Both the position numbers and the translations under genes were made by a program. From assembly GCA_030620125.1 (NCBI GenBank), contig JAUXFI010000089.1:1-7757 (forward strand): a DNA stretch of 7,757 nt, read 5' to 3'. Below, piece after piece: positions 1 to 4,887 of the stretch. The notes beneath the pieces were generated by a model. It had not been told where the DNA came from. It did not search any database and was given only the letters and a program-made list of their open reading frames with translations. This stretch comes from Anaerolineae bacterium (lineage in GTDB: Bacteria; Chloroflexota; Anaerolineae; B4-G1). Position 1 is the stretch's first letter. Each line of letters begins with the position of its first letter.

Positions 1-203
1 AATCTCTCCGACAGGCTGCTAGCGTCCAAGTCCTCATGAATAGCAGCCTCCAGGCGCGCTCTCTCTCGCCATCTTTTCCTCAGAACAGAAAACCCCACCC
101 AATGGGGTGGGGCAGCGGCCAGGGCAACAAGACCAACCCGTCGTTTCAGCCTCACTCATCAGCCGCAGCAACAAGGTCAGTCTCGACACAGTATTCAACA
201 GAG
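1..203. other. Left-edge non-coding region downstream of tRNA-Glu
   Basis: No convincing gene is visible in these 203 bases. On the minus strand a hairpin followed by a T-rich stretch (about 112 down to 81) ends the tRNA-Glu transcript. Left of it, a minus-strand ATG at 37 has a GGAGG nine bases upstream and stays open to the window edge, but only 12 codons are visible, too few to call a gene. A second minus-strand frame over about 70-1 is also open but has no ATG. The plus strand has one frame open from the edge to about 203 with no recognisable protein character. Confidence 0.5.
81..112 (-). terminator. Rho-independent terminator of tRNA-Glu
   Basis: Positions 93-100 and 105-112 form a perfect 8-bp G/C-rich stem with a 4-base loop (101-104). 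Read on the minus strand, the stem is followed directly by TTTTCTGTTCTG (92 down to 81). This is the classical intrinsic terminator layout and lies 92 bases downstream of the mature tRNA 3' end. Only the minus orientation has the T tract, so it is assigned to the tRNA transcript. Confidence 0.72.
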
Positions 204-276
204 TAGCCCCAAGGGGAGTCGAACCCCTGTTTCCGGCTTGAGAGGCCGGCGTCCTAGGCCACTAGACGATGGGGCC
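204..276 (-). tRNA. tRNA-Glu (anticodon CTC)
   Basis: The minus strand from 276 to 204 folds as a 73-nt cloverleaf. The acceptor stem is GGCCCCA paired with TGGGGCT (a G-U pair at 1-72), with discriminator base A at 204. The anticodon stem CCGGC/GCCGG encloses the loop CTCTCAA, giving anticodon CTC for GAG codons. The T arm has the invariant TTCGA in AGGGG-TTCGACT-CCCCT. The 3' CCA is not encoded (the DNA continues CTC), so CCA must be added after transcription. A good sigma70-type promoter lies just upstream and a terminator hairpin downstream, so it appears to be transcribed alone. Confidence 0.97.
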
Positions 277-287
277 ATGCAAACCTG

Positions 288-315
288 ATTTTACCAGCCT
301 TTCCCCTTTTGTCAA
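288..315 (-). promoter_or_regulatory. Sigma70-type promoter for tRNA-Glu
   Basis: On the minus strand TTGACA (315-310, a perfect -35) is followed by a 16-base spacer and TAAAAT (293-288, five of six matches to the -10 consensus). The predicted start is around 281, a few bases before the tRNA 5' end at 276. A strong promoter so close to a tRNA with its own terminator is what a single-gene stable-RNA unit needs. Its -35 overlaps that of the divergent promoter. Confidence 0.72.
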
Positions 316-337
316 ACCTGGCGCAAAGTGTTATACT
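309..337 (+). promoter_or_regulatory. Sigma70-type promoter for the yjbQ-radical SAM operon
   Basis: TTGTCA (309-314, five of six to -35 consensus) is followed by an optimal 17-base spacer and TATACT (332-337, five of six to -10 consensus). The expected start is around 344, giving a leader of about 40 bases that consists mostly of a heptamer array and the ribosome binding site of the YjbQ gene. The -35 overlaps the tRNA -35 (310-315) by five bases on the opposite strand. Confidence 0.65.
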
Positions 338-342
338 GGGGA

Positions 343-370
343 CGTGAAACGTAAAACGTGAAACGTAAGC
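343..370 (+). repeat. Heptamer array 1 (CGTRAAA type, 4 units)
   Basis: Four consecutive 7-base units: CGTGAAA (343-349), CGTAAAA (350-356), CGTGAAA (357-363) and CGTAAGC (364-370). The first and third are identical; the last is degenerate. The array ends exactly at the GGAG ribosome binding site (371-374) of the YjbQ gene, so it forms almost the whole 5' leader. It is one of five arrays of the same period but different sequence in this window. Confidence 0.85.
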
Positions 371-382
371 GGAGTGAGCAGG

Positions 383-778
383 ATGGAACAGATTGAGGTT
401 TCGACGCGAGGCCGCCAGGCATTTCACGACATCGGCGCCGAGGTGCAGGCTGTCATTAGTCGCAGTGGGGTGGACGAGGGCGTATGTTTCATCTTTTGCC
501 CCCACACCACGGCCGGCCTGACGCTGAACGAGAATTGGGACCCCGACGTGCAACACGACATCGGCGTGGGGCTTGACGCTATCTCCCCGCGACGACCCGA
601 GTATCAGCACGGCGAGGGGAACTCTCCCGCGCACCTCAAGTCGTCGCTGGTGGGCGCTGCACAGTTCGTGCCGGTCGCCGGGGGCAAACTGGTGCTGGGT
701 ACCTGGCAGGGCATCTACCTGGCCGAGTTCGACGGCCCGCGCCGCCGCAAGGTTCTGATCAAGGTGATGGCAGGTTAA
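383..778 (+). CDS. yjbQ: YjbQ/UPF0047 family protein
   Basis: A 131-residue protein of the YjbQ/UPF0047 (TIGR00149) family: small single-domain cytosolic proteins, members of which have been linked to a weak thiamine-phosphate-synthase-like activity; the true role is unsettled. Family hallmarks are visible: the PHTTAG segment (His41), the HGEGN...H segment (His76, His84; a likely metal or phosphate site) and the C-terminal GTWQ (106-109) with Glu115 and DGPR (117-120). Length is normal for the family. ATG at 383 is chosen because GGAG (371-374) lies eight bases upstream; an in-frame GTG at 374 overlaps that site and is less likely. The stop at 776-778 is one base before the radical SAM start, implying translational coupling. 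Family identity is secure; the biochemical function is not. Confidence 0.92.
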   Translation: MEQIEVSTRGRQAFHDIGAEVQAVISRSGVDEGVCFIFCPHTTAGLTLNENWDPDVQHDIGVGLDAISPRRPEYQHGEGNSPAHLKSSLVGAAQFVPVAGGKLVLGTWQGIYLAEFDGPRRRKVLIKVMAG

Positions 779-779
779 G

Positions 780-2690
780 ATGCAGATTGACCTGAACAGG
801 CTAGAGCGCATCTTGCCCACGGTGCAGAAGCCGGGGCGCTACGTCGGCGGCGAGTACAATAGCGTCGTCAAGGACTGGGAGGCCGTGCCCACGCGCGTCT
901 GCCTGGTCTTCCCCGACATCTACGACCTGGGAATGTCCAACCTGGGGTTGGCGATCCTGTACGACGTGCTGAACGCGCTGCCGGACGTGCTGGCCGAGCG
1001 GGCCTACTTGCCGTGGGTGGATATGATCGCGGCGCTGCGGGGGGCACGCATCCCGCTCTACAGCCTGGAGACCAAGCACCCCCTGGCCGATTTCGACATC
1101 GTTGGCGTCAGCCTGCCCTACGAGCAGCTCTACACCAACTTGCTGGAGACGCTCAACCTGGCGGGCCTCCCGCTGCGGGCCGAGGAACGGGACGAGCGGC
1201 ATCCTATGATCGTCGCTGGCGGCCACGCGACTTTTAACCCGGAGCCGGTCGCCGATTTTGTGGATGCATTCGTCATCGGCGATGGGGAGGAAGCCGTCAT
1301 TGAGGTGGTGCGGGCCTACCAGGAGGCGCGAGGGGAGCCGCGAGTAGCGCAGTTGCGCGCGCTGGCGCGCATCCCCGGCGTCTACGTGCCGCGTTTCTAC
1401 GACGTGCGCTACAATGCTGACGGTACGGTCGCCGCGATTGGGCCTACCCCCCCCCAGCCCCCCCCAGGGGGGGGGAGCCAGCCCCACCAGCCTTTGCCTC
1501 CTCCCCCATGGGGGGGGCTGCCGGTTCTCAAGCGGATCGTCTCCCTGCTGCCCCCGCCGCCGACGCGGCTCATCGTCCCTGCGGTGGACGTGGCCCACAA
1601 TCGGGCGGCGGTCGAGATCCAGCGCGGCTGCACCCGTGGTTGTCGTTTCTGCCACGCCGGGATGGTCATGCGGCCGGTGCGGGAGCGGCCCGTGGAGGAG
1701 GTGCTGGCGGCGATTGAGGCTATCCTGTGCCAGACCGGCTTCGAAGAGGTCGGGTTGCTATCGCTCTCGTCGTCCGATTATTCTGGTATCGGCGACCTGG
1801 TGAACGGTATCGGTGAGCGGTTCGACGATGCGCATCTCTCCATTTCGCTGCCTGCGCTGCGGGCCGATAGTTTCTCGATCACGCTGGCGGAGGCGGTCGC
1901 GCGGGGGCGGCGCACGGGGTTCACCTTCGCGCCGGAAGCGGCCACCGAGCGGCTGCGAACTGTCATCAACAAGCCTATCTCGACCGACCAGGTGCTCGAC
2001 GTGGCGCAGGAGGTGTTCGAGCGTGGCTGGCGCACGATCAAGTTGTATTTCATGATCGGGTTGCCGGGGGAGCATGAGGACGACGTGCGAGCCATCGCCG
2101 ACCTGGTACGAGCGGTGCGAGCGGTGGGGCGGAAGGCGCACGGGCGGCGGACGCAGATCAACGTCAGTGTGAACACTCTCGTGCCCAAGCCACACACGCC
2201 GTTCCAGTGGGTGGGGTTGGAGCCGGCCCAGTCCATTCGCGAGAAGCAGGCGCTCTTGCGGCGCGAACTGCGTGGGCGGGGGCTAAAGTTGGACTACAGC
2301 GACCCCGATGCGACGCTGCTAGAGGCAGCGCTTTCGCGGGGTGACCGGCGGCTGGGTGCAGTAGTGCAGCGTGCCTGGGAGCTAGGCGCGCGCTTCGATG
2401 CCTGGGGCGAGCAGCGGAACCTGGGGGCCTGGGCGCGGGCCTTTGCCGAAGCCGGTCTTGACCCCGACTTTTATGCACATCGCCAGCGTCCGACCGGTGA
2501 AGTCTTTCCCTGGGAGGTCGTCAGCACCGGAGTGCGCAAGGAATTCCTGCTGGAAGAGTACCGGCGCAGCCGGCGTGAGGAGACGTTGGCGGATTGCCGG
2601 GAGCGATGTCACGGCTGCGGTATACTCGGCGCGTACGGCAACGACTGGTCGGAGGAGTGGCGTTGTCCACAGCGCGCGCATAATACGTAA
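780..2690 (+). CDS. TIGR03960-type B12-binding radical SAM protein
   Basis: A 636-residue protein. The N-terminal part (about 10-200) has the features of the TIGR03960 family: the KPGRYVGGEYNSV opening, the FPDIYDLGMSNLG segment (44-56), FNPEP (152-156) and IGDGEE (166-171), a B12-binding-like Rossmann domain. The radical SAM core begins with RGCTRGCRFC; Cys284, Cys288 and Cys291 form the CX3CX2C motif for the 4Fe-4S cluster that cleaves S-adenosylmethionine. The core continues through SLPALRADSF and FAPEAATERLR. A Cys-rich tail (Cys606, 610, 613, 629) may hold a second metal or cluster. The substrate is unknown. The usual TIGR03936/DUF2344 partner is not next to it; its neighbour is the coupled YjbQ gene. 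Residues 223-246 are an in-frame low-complexity insertion encoded by a palindromic element, and the last codons and TAA lie inside a heptamer array. Family call firm, function unknown. Confidence 0.92.
   Translation: MQIDLNRLERILPTVQKPGRYVGGEYNSVVKDWEAVPTRVCLVFPDIYDLGMSNLGLAILYDVLNALPDVLAERAYLPWVDMIAALRGARIPLYSLETKHPLADFDIVGVSLPYEQLYTNLLETLNLAGLPLRAEERDERHPMIVAGGHATFNPEPVADFVDAFVIGDGEEAVIEVVRAYQEARGEPRVAQLRALARIPGVYVPRFYDVRYNADGTVAAIGPTPPQPPPGGGSQPHQPLPPPPWGGLPVLKRIVSLLPPPPTRLIVPAVDVAHNRAAVEIQRGCTRGCRFCHAGMVMRPVRERPVEEVLAAIEAILCQTGFEEVGLLSLSSSDYSGIGDLVNGIGERFDDAHLSISLPALRADSFSITLAEAVARGRRTGFTFAPEAATERLRTVINKPISTDQVLDVAQEVFERGWRTIKLYFMIGLPGEHEDDVRAIADLVRAVRAVGRKAHGRRTQINVSVNTLVPKPHTPFQWVGLEPAQSIREKQALLRRELRGRGLKLDYSDPDATLLEAALSRGDRRLGAVVQRAWELGARFDAWGEQRNLGAWARAFAEAGLDPDFYAHRQRPTGEVFPWEVVSTGVRKEFLLEEYRRSRREETLADCRERCHGCGILGAYGNDWSEEWRCPQRAHNT
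1446..1517 (+). repeat. In-frame palindromic G/C-homopolymer insertion in the radical SAM gene
   Basis: A 72-base segment with runs C9 (1447-1455), C8 (1458-1465), G9 (1467-1475) and G8 (1510-1517). C8-A-G8 at 1458-1474 and CCCCCATGGGGG at 1503-1514 are each palindromic, and the two are near-inverted copies flanking about 25 bases, so the whole can fold as a compound hairpin. It encodes 24 residues (223-246) rich in Pro, Gly and Gln that resemble nothing in the flanks. The position corresponds to the linker between the N-terminal domain and the radical SAM core, where added sequence is tolerated. It looks like a short intragenic palindromic element that kept the frame. Confidence 0.65.
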
Positions 2691-2705
2691 TGCGTATTGC
2701 GTAAT
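2678..2705 (+). repeat. Heptamer array 2 (GCGTAAT type, 4 units)
   Basis: Units GCATAAT (2678-2684), ACGTAAT (2685-2691), GCGTATT (2692-2698) and GCGTAAT (2699-2705). The array starts inside the radical SAM coding sequence and supplies its last three codons (His-Asn-Thr) and the TAA stop at 2688-2690. It then fills most of the gap up to the aminopeptidase ribosome binding site (AAGGAGG at 2714-2720). Confidence 0.8.
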
Positions 2706-2728
2706 GATTACACAAGGAGGAACAGACA

Positions 2729-3838
2729 ATGACAGACCCACGAGTTGAGAAACTGGCCGACGTACTGGTCAGGTATTCGGTCGCGGTGCAGCCGGGTGAC
2801 AAGGTGCTGATACGGGGAGGTACCTCTGCTGACCCTCTGCTCAGAGCGGTCTACGCCAAGGTGCTGCAGGCGGGAGGGCATCCACTGTTGATGGTGTCCC
2901 TGCCTGGCATGGACGAGTTGTTTTTCCGTTACGCTTCGGACGAGCAACTAGAGTATGTGCCTGAACCGGTCAAATTGATCACGGAAACTTATGACGTGAG
3001 CATCGGCATCAGGGGTGTGGAGAACACAAAGTCACTGAGCAACGTGGACCCGGCCAAGATGGTGCTGCAAAGCCTGGCGCAAGCGGATTTGATGAAGACT
3101 TATATGCAGCGCTCCGCTTCTGGCGAGTTGCGCTGGGTTGGCACACTGTTTCCGACCAACGCTTATGCTCAAGATGCCGAGATGAGCCTGAACGAGTACG
3201 AGGACTTTGTCTACGGGGCCTGCCTGCCGGATATGGATGACCCGGTGGGGGCCTGGCAGCGATTCTCAGCCTGGCAGCAGAGGATCGTGGACTGGCTCAA
3301 GGGCAAGGAGCGGGTGCACGTCATCGGCCCGGAGACAGAGCTGCATTTGAGCGTCGCCGGGCGCGTCTTTATCAACAGCGATGGCCGGCATAACATGCCA
3401 AGCGGCGAAGTCTTCACCGGGCCGGTGGAGGACAGTGTCGAGGGTCACGTCTACTTTTCGTATCCGGCCATCTACCGGGGGCGGGAGGTGACGGGCGTGA
3501 GGCTGTGGTTCGAGGGCGGCAAGGTAGTGAAGGCAACCGCCGAGAAGAACGAGGATTTCCTGCTCAAGACGCTCGATACCGACGCGGGCTCGCGGTACGT
3601 GGGAGAGTTTGCCATCGGTACCAACAAGGGTATTAGCCGCTTCACGCGCCAGATCTTGTTCGACGAAAAGATCAGCGGCAGTTTCCACATGGCGGCAGGC
3701 GCGGGCTATCCCGAGACTGGTAGCAAGAACGAGTCGGCAATTCACTGGGACATGATCTGCGACATGCGCGACGGTGGCGAGATCTGGGTGGATGACGAGC
3801 TGCTGTACAAGGACGGGGGGTTTGTGGTCGAGTTTTGA
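2729..3838 (+). CDS. Aminopeptidase, M29 family (thermophilic metallopeptidase)
   Basis: A 369-residue cytosolic metallo-aminopeptidase of MEROPS family M29 (AmpS/AmpT/PepS), which removes N-terminal residues from peptides using a two-metal centre. The N-terminal half (VEKLADVLVRYSVAVQPGD, then the GTSADPLLRAVY helix) is the typical lead-in of the family. Candidate metal ligands and catalytic residues line up in order: Glu227 (PSGEVF), Glu293 (VGEFAIGTN), His320 (SFHMA), Tyr327 (GYPETG), His339 and Asp341 (IHWDM). All expected positions are present, so it should be active. Length is normal. The start at 2729 is supported by a perfect AAGGAGG eight bases upstream. It lies 38 bases after the radical SAM stop and could share that transcript; I see no clear promoter in the gap. 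A housekeeping peptide-recycling role is inferred. Confidence 0.94.
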   Translation: MTDPRVEKLADVLVRYSVAVQPGDKVLIRGGTSADPLLRAVYAKVLQAGGHPLLMVSLPGMDELFFRYASDEQLEYVPEPVKLITETYDVSIGIRGVENTKSLSNVDPAKMVLQSLAQADLMKTYMQRSASGELRWVGTLFPTNAYAQDAEMSLNEYEDFVYGACLPDMDDPVGAWQRFSAWQQRIVDWLKGKERVHVIGPETELHLSVAGRVFINSDGRHNMPSGEVFTGPVEDSVEGHVYFSYPAIYRGREVTGVRLWFEGGKVVKATAEKNEDFLLKTLDTDAGSRYVGEFAIGTNKGISRFTRQILFDEKISGSFHMAAGAGYPETGSKNESAIHWDMICDMRDGGEIWVDDELLYKDGGFVVEF

Positions 3839-3880
3839 CGTGAGACGCGAGAGTAACCCAATATCCAATATCCAATATCC
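3838..3880 (+). repeat. Heptamer array 3 (CCAATAT, 3 perfect units, plus ACGYGAG pair)
   Basis: CCAATAT is repeated perfectly three times (3858-3864, 3865-3871, 3872-3878), with a partial CCA after it. Just upstream, ACGTGAG (3838-3844) and ACGCGAG (3845-3851) form a second, different heptamer pair that starts on the last base of the aminopeptidase TGA stop. Together they occupy nearly all of the 49-base gap between the convergent aminopeptidase and rsmG genes. No terminator hairpin is evident there. Confidence 0.85.
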
Positions 3881-3887
3881 AGCTTTC

Positions 3888-4655
3888 TCACCGCAGTGGT
3901 CGCTTCTGCGGCATCCCTGGACGGCGCGGGTACTTTTCTGGCGTGGCAGCTATCTTGTCCAGCACCACCAGGTAGCGAGTCTCAGCCAGCCCGCGCAGTT
4001 CCACCGGTACCAGTTGCCGCACCCGCCCTCCCAGTGTCGCGATGGCTGCGTCGGTCCCGTGTACCTCTGCGGTTGCTCCTTCTCCCTTTTGAGCCAGCGC
4101 CGCGCCTCCTACGCGCACCAGTGGCAGCAGGTACTCTGCCAGCGTGGGCATCTCCGCCACGGCACGGGCCAGCGCCCAGTCGTATCGCTCGCGGTGGGCG
4201 GGGTTGCGTCCCAGTTCCTCCGCCCGCCCGTGGATTACCTCGACATTTCTCAGCCCCAGCAGACTCACGATGTGTTCCAGGAAGGTCACCTTCTTGCCCG
4301 TCGCTTCCAGCAGTGTCAGTCGCATACCTGGACAGACGATCTTGAGCGGCAAGCACGGAAATCCGGCTCCTGTGCCCACGTCAATCATCCGCGTCCTGGC
4401 CGTCAGTTCTGCCCGGGGCAGCGCCTTTAGGCAGGAGAGGGAATCGAGAAAATGGCGCACCAGCACTCCCTCCCAATCGGTGATAGCGGTCAGGTTGAAG
4501 CGCTGGTTCCAGGCCACCAGTTCCCGGTAATATGTCTCAAAGGCGGACAGGTGGCGCTCAGTGAGCATAACACCCAGTCCACGCGCGCCTGCGACTAGCA
4601 ACTCTGTTGACTGTTGGTTTTTAGAGTTTGGGCATTGGAGTTTGTCATTTGTCAT
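3888..4655 (-). CDS. rsmG: 16S rRNA (guanine527-N7)-methyltransferase RsmG (GidB)
   Basis: Up to 255 residues. RsmG transfers a methyl group from S-adenosylmethionine to N7 of G527 of 16S rRNA; loss in other bacteria gives low-level streptomycin resistance. Diagnostic segments are present in order: WNQRFNLTAI (50-59), VRHFLDSL (66-73), the SAM-binding motif DVGTGAGFP (92-100), LLEATGKKVTFLEH (115-128), ARAVAEM (163-169) and the C-terminal KYPRRPGMPQKRPL. Cys101 replaces the Gly usually found after GFP. The first 15 or so residues read from a heptamer repeat and do not resemble RsmG; family similarity begins around residue 17-20. The true start may be TTG at 4601 or ATG at 4568, or transcription may start so close to ATG 4655 that it is nearly leaderless. 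It is convergent with the aminopeptidase and divergent from the BMP operon, not next to mnmG or parAB. Confidence 0.95.
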   Translation of the reverse strand: MTNDKLQCPNSKNQQSTELLVAGARGLGVMLTERHLSAFETYYRELVAWNQRFNLTAITDWEGVLVRHFLDSLSCLKALPRAELTARTRMIDVGTGAGFPCLPLKIVCPGMRLTLLEATGKKVTFLEHIVSLLGLRNVEVIHGRAEELGRNPAHRERYDWALARAVAEMPTLAEYLLPLVRVGGAALAQKGEGATAEVHGTDAAIATLGGRVRQLVPVELRGLAETRYLVVLDKIAATPEKYPRRPGMPQKRPLR

Positions 4656-4662
4656 TTGTCAT
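4642..4662 (-). repeat. Heptamer array 4 (ATGACAA on minus strand, 3 perfect units)
   Basis: Three perfect copies of ATGACAA on the minus strand (4662-4656, 4655-4649, 4648-4642). Each unit supplies an ATG, and because the period is seven the three ATGs fall in three different reading frames; only the one at 4655 is in frame with rsmG. The array therefore makes up the 5' end of the annotated rsmG frame. Confidence 0.88.
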
Positions 4663-4664
4663 TG

Positions 4665-4670
4665 ATTATA
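4665..4670 (-). promoter_or_regulatory. Possible -10 box of the rsmG promoter
   Basis: The minus strand reads TATAAT at 4670-4665, a perfect -10 hexamer. No good -35 is found at 16-18 bases (GTGCGC at about 4693-4688). The expected transcript start at about 4658 is only a few bases before the ATG at 4655, which would give a nearly leaderless mRNA, or a leader of about 60 bases if the TTG at 4601 is used. Confidence 0.4.
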
Positions 4671-4728
4671 TCACGTTCTGCCCATCAGCGCACGTCGAAA
4701 TGTTAGGCGCGGGCGCGGGCGTCCCTGC

Positions 4729-4756
4729 TTGCCTTTGTTCCCAGTTTGGCTATAAT
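4729..4756 (+). promoter_or_regulatory. Promoter of the BMP-permease operon
   Basis: TATAAT (4751-4756, perfect -10) is preceded at 16 bases by TTGCCT (4729-4734, four of six to the -35 consensus). A start near 4763 gives a leader of about 125 bases before the lipoprotein ATG. The leader contains an isolated AAAGGAGGTG (4800-4809) not followed by a usable start codon. I looked for the conserved core of a purine riboswitch, which would suit a nucleoside importer, and did not find one. Confidence 0.6.
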
Positions 4757-4887
4757 ATATCTGTTGTACGGAACAGGTGGCCGGTTTCAGGTCTGTGCGA
4801 AAGGAGGTGTATATAGCGAAAGAGTCTCCATGTTTCCAGTAACGACAGAACCTTACAGAATCTATTCAATTGGGAGGAGAAACCAAA

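Noticed and set aside
1..37. A minus-strand start (ATG at 37 with GGAGG upstream) running off the left edge
   Set aside because: Only 12 codons are visible and they match no family I recognise, so it is noted in the left-edge region but not called as a gene.
254..820. A 188-codon open frame on the minus strand across the YjbQ gene and the tRNA
   Set aside because: It is antisense to a well-supported YjbQ gene, runs through the tRNA-Glu region and both promoters, and has no protein-family character.
1446..1517. Frameshift in the radical SAM gene at the C/G tracts
   Set aside because: The reading frame continues intact through the tracts into the correct radical SAM motif, so the gene is not broken in this sequence.
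3838..3880. CRISPR-like repeat
   Set aside because: The units are seven bases long, directly adjacent and without spacers, and no cas gene is present.
3774..4430. A 218-codon plus-strand open frame overlapping rsmG
   Set aside because: It overlaps the aminopeptidase end, the CCAATAT array and most of rsmG in antisense; its translation has no recognisable domain.
4763..4887. Purine or other riboswitch in the BMP leader
   Set aside because: A nucleoside importer leader is a plausible place, but I could not find the conserved core bases or the paired stems of a known class.
4870..4887. TTG start for the lipoprotein at 4870
   Set aside because: It overlaps the ribosome binding site, and would add six residues in front of a well-formed signal peptide that begins at ATG 4888.
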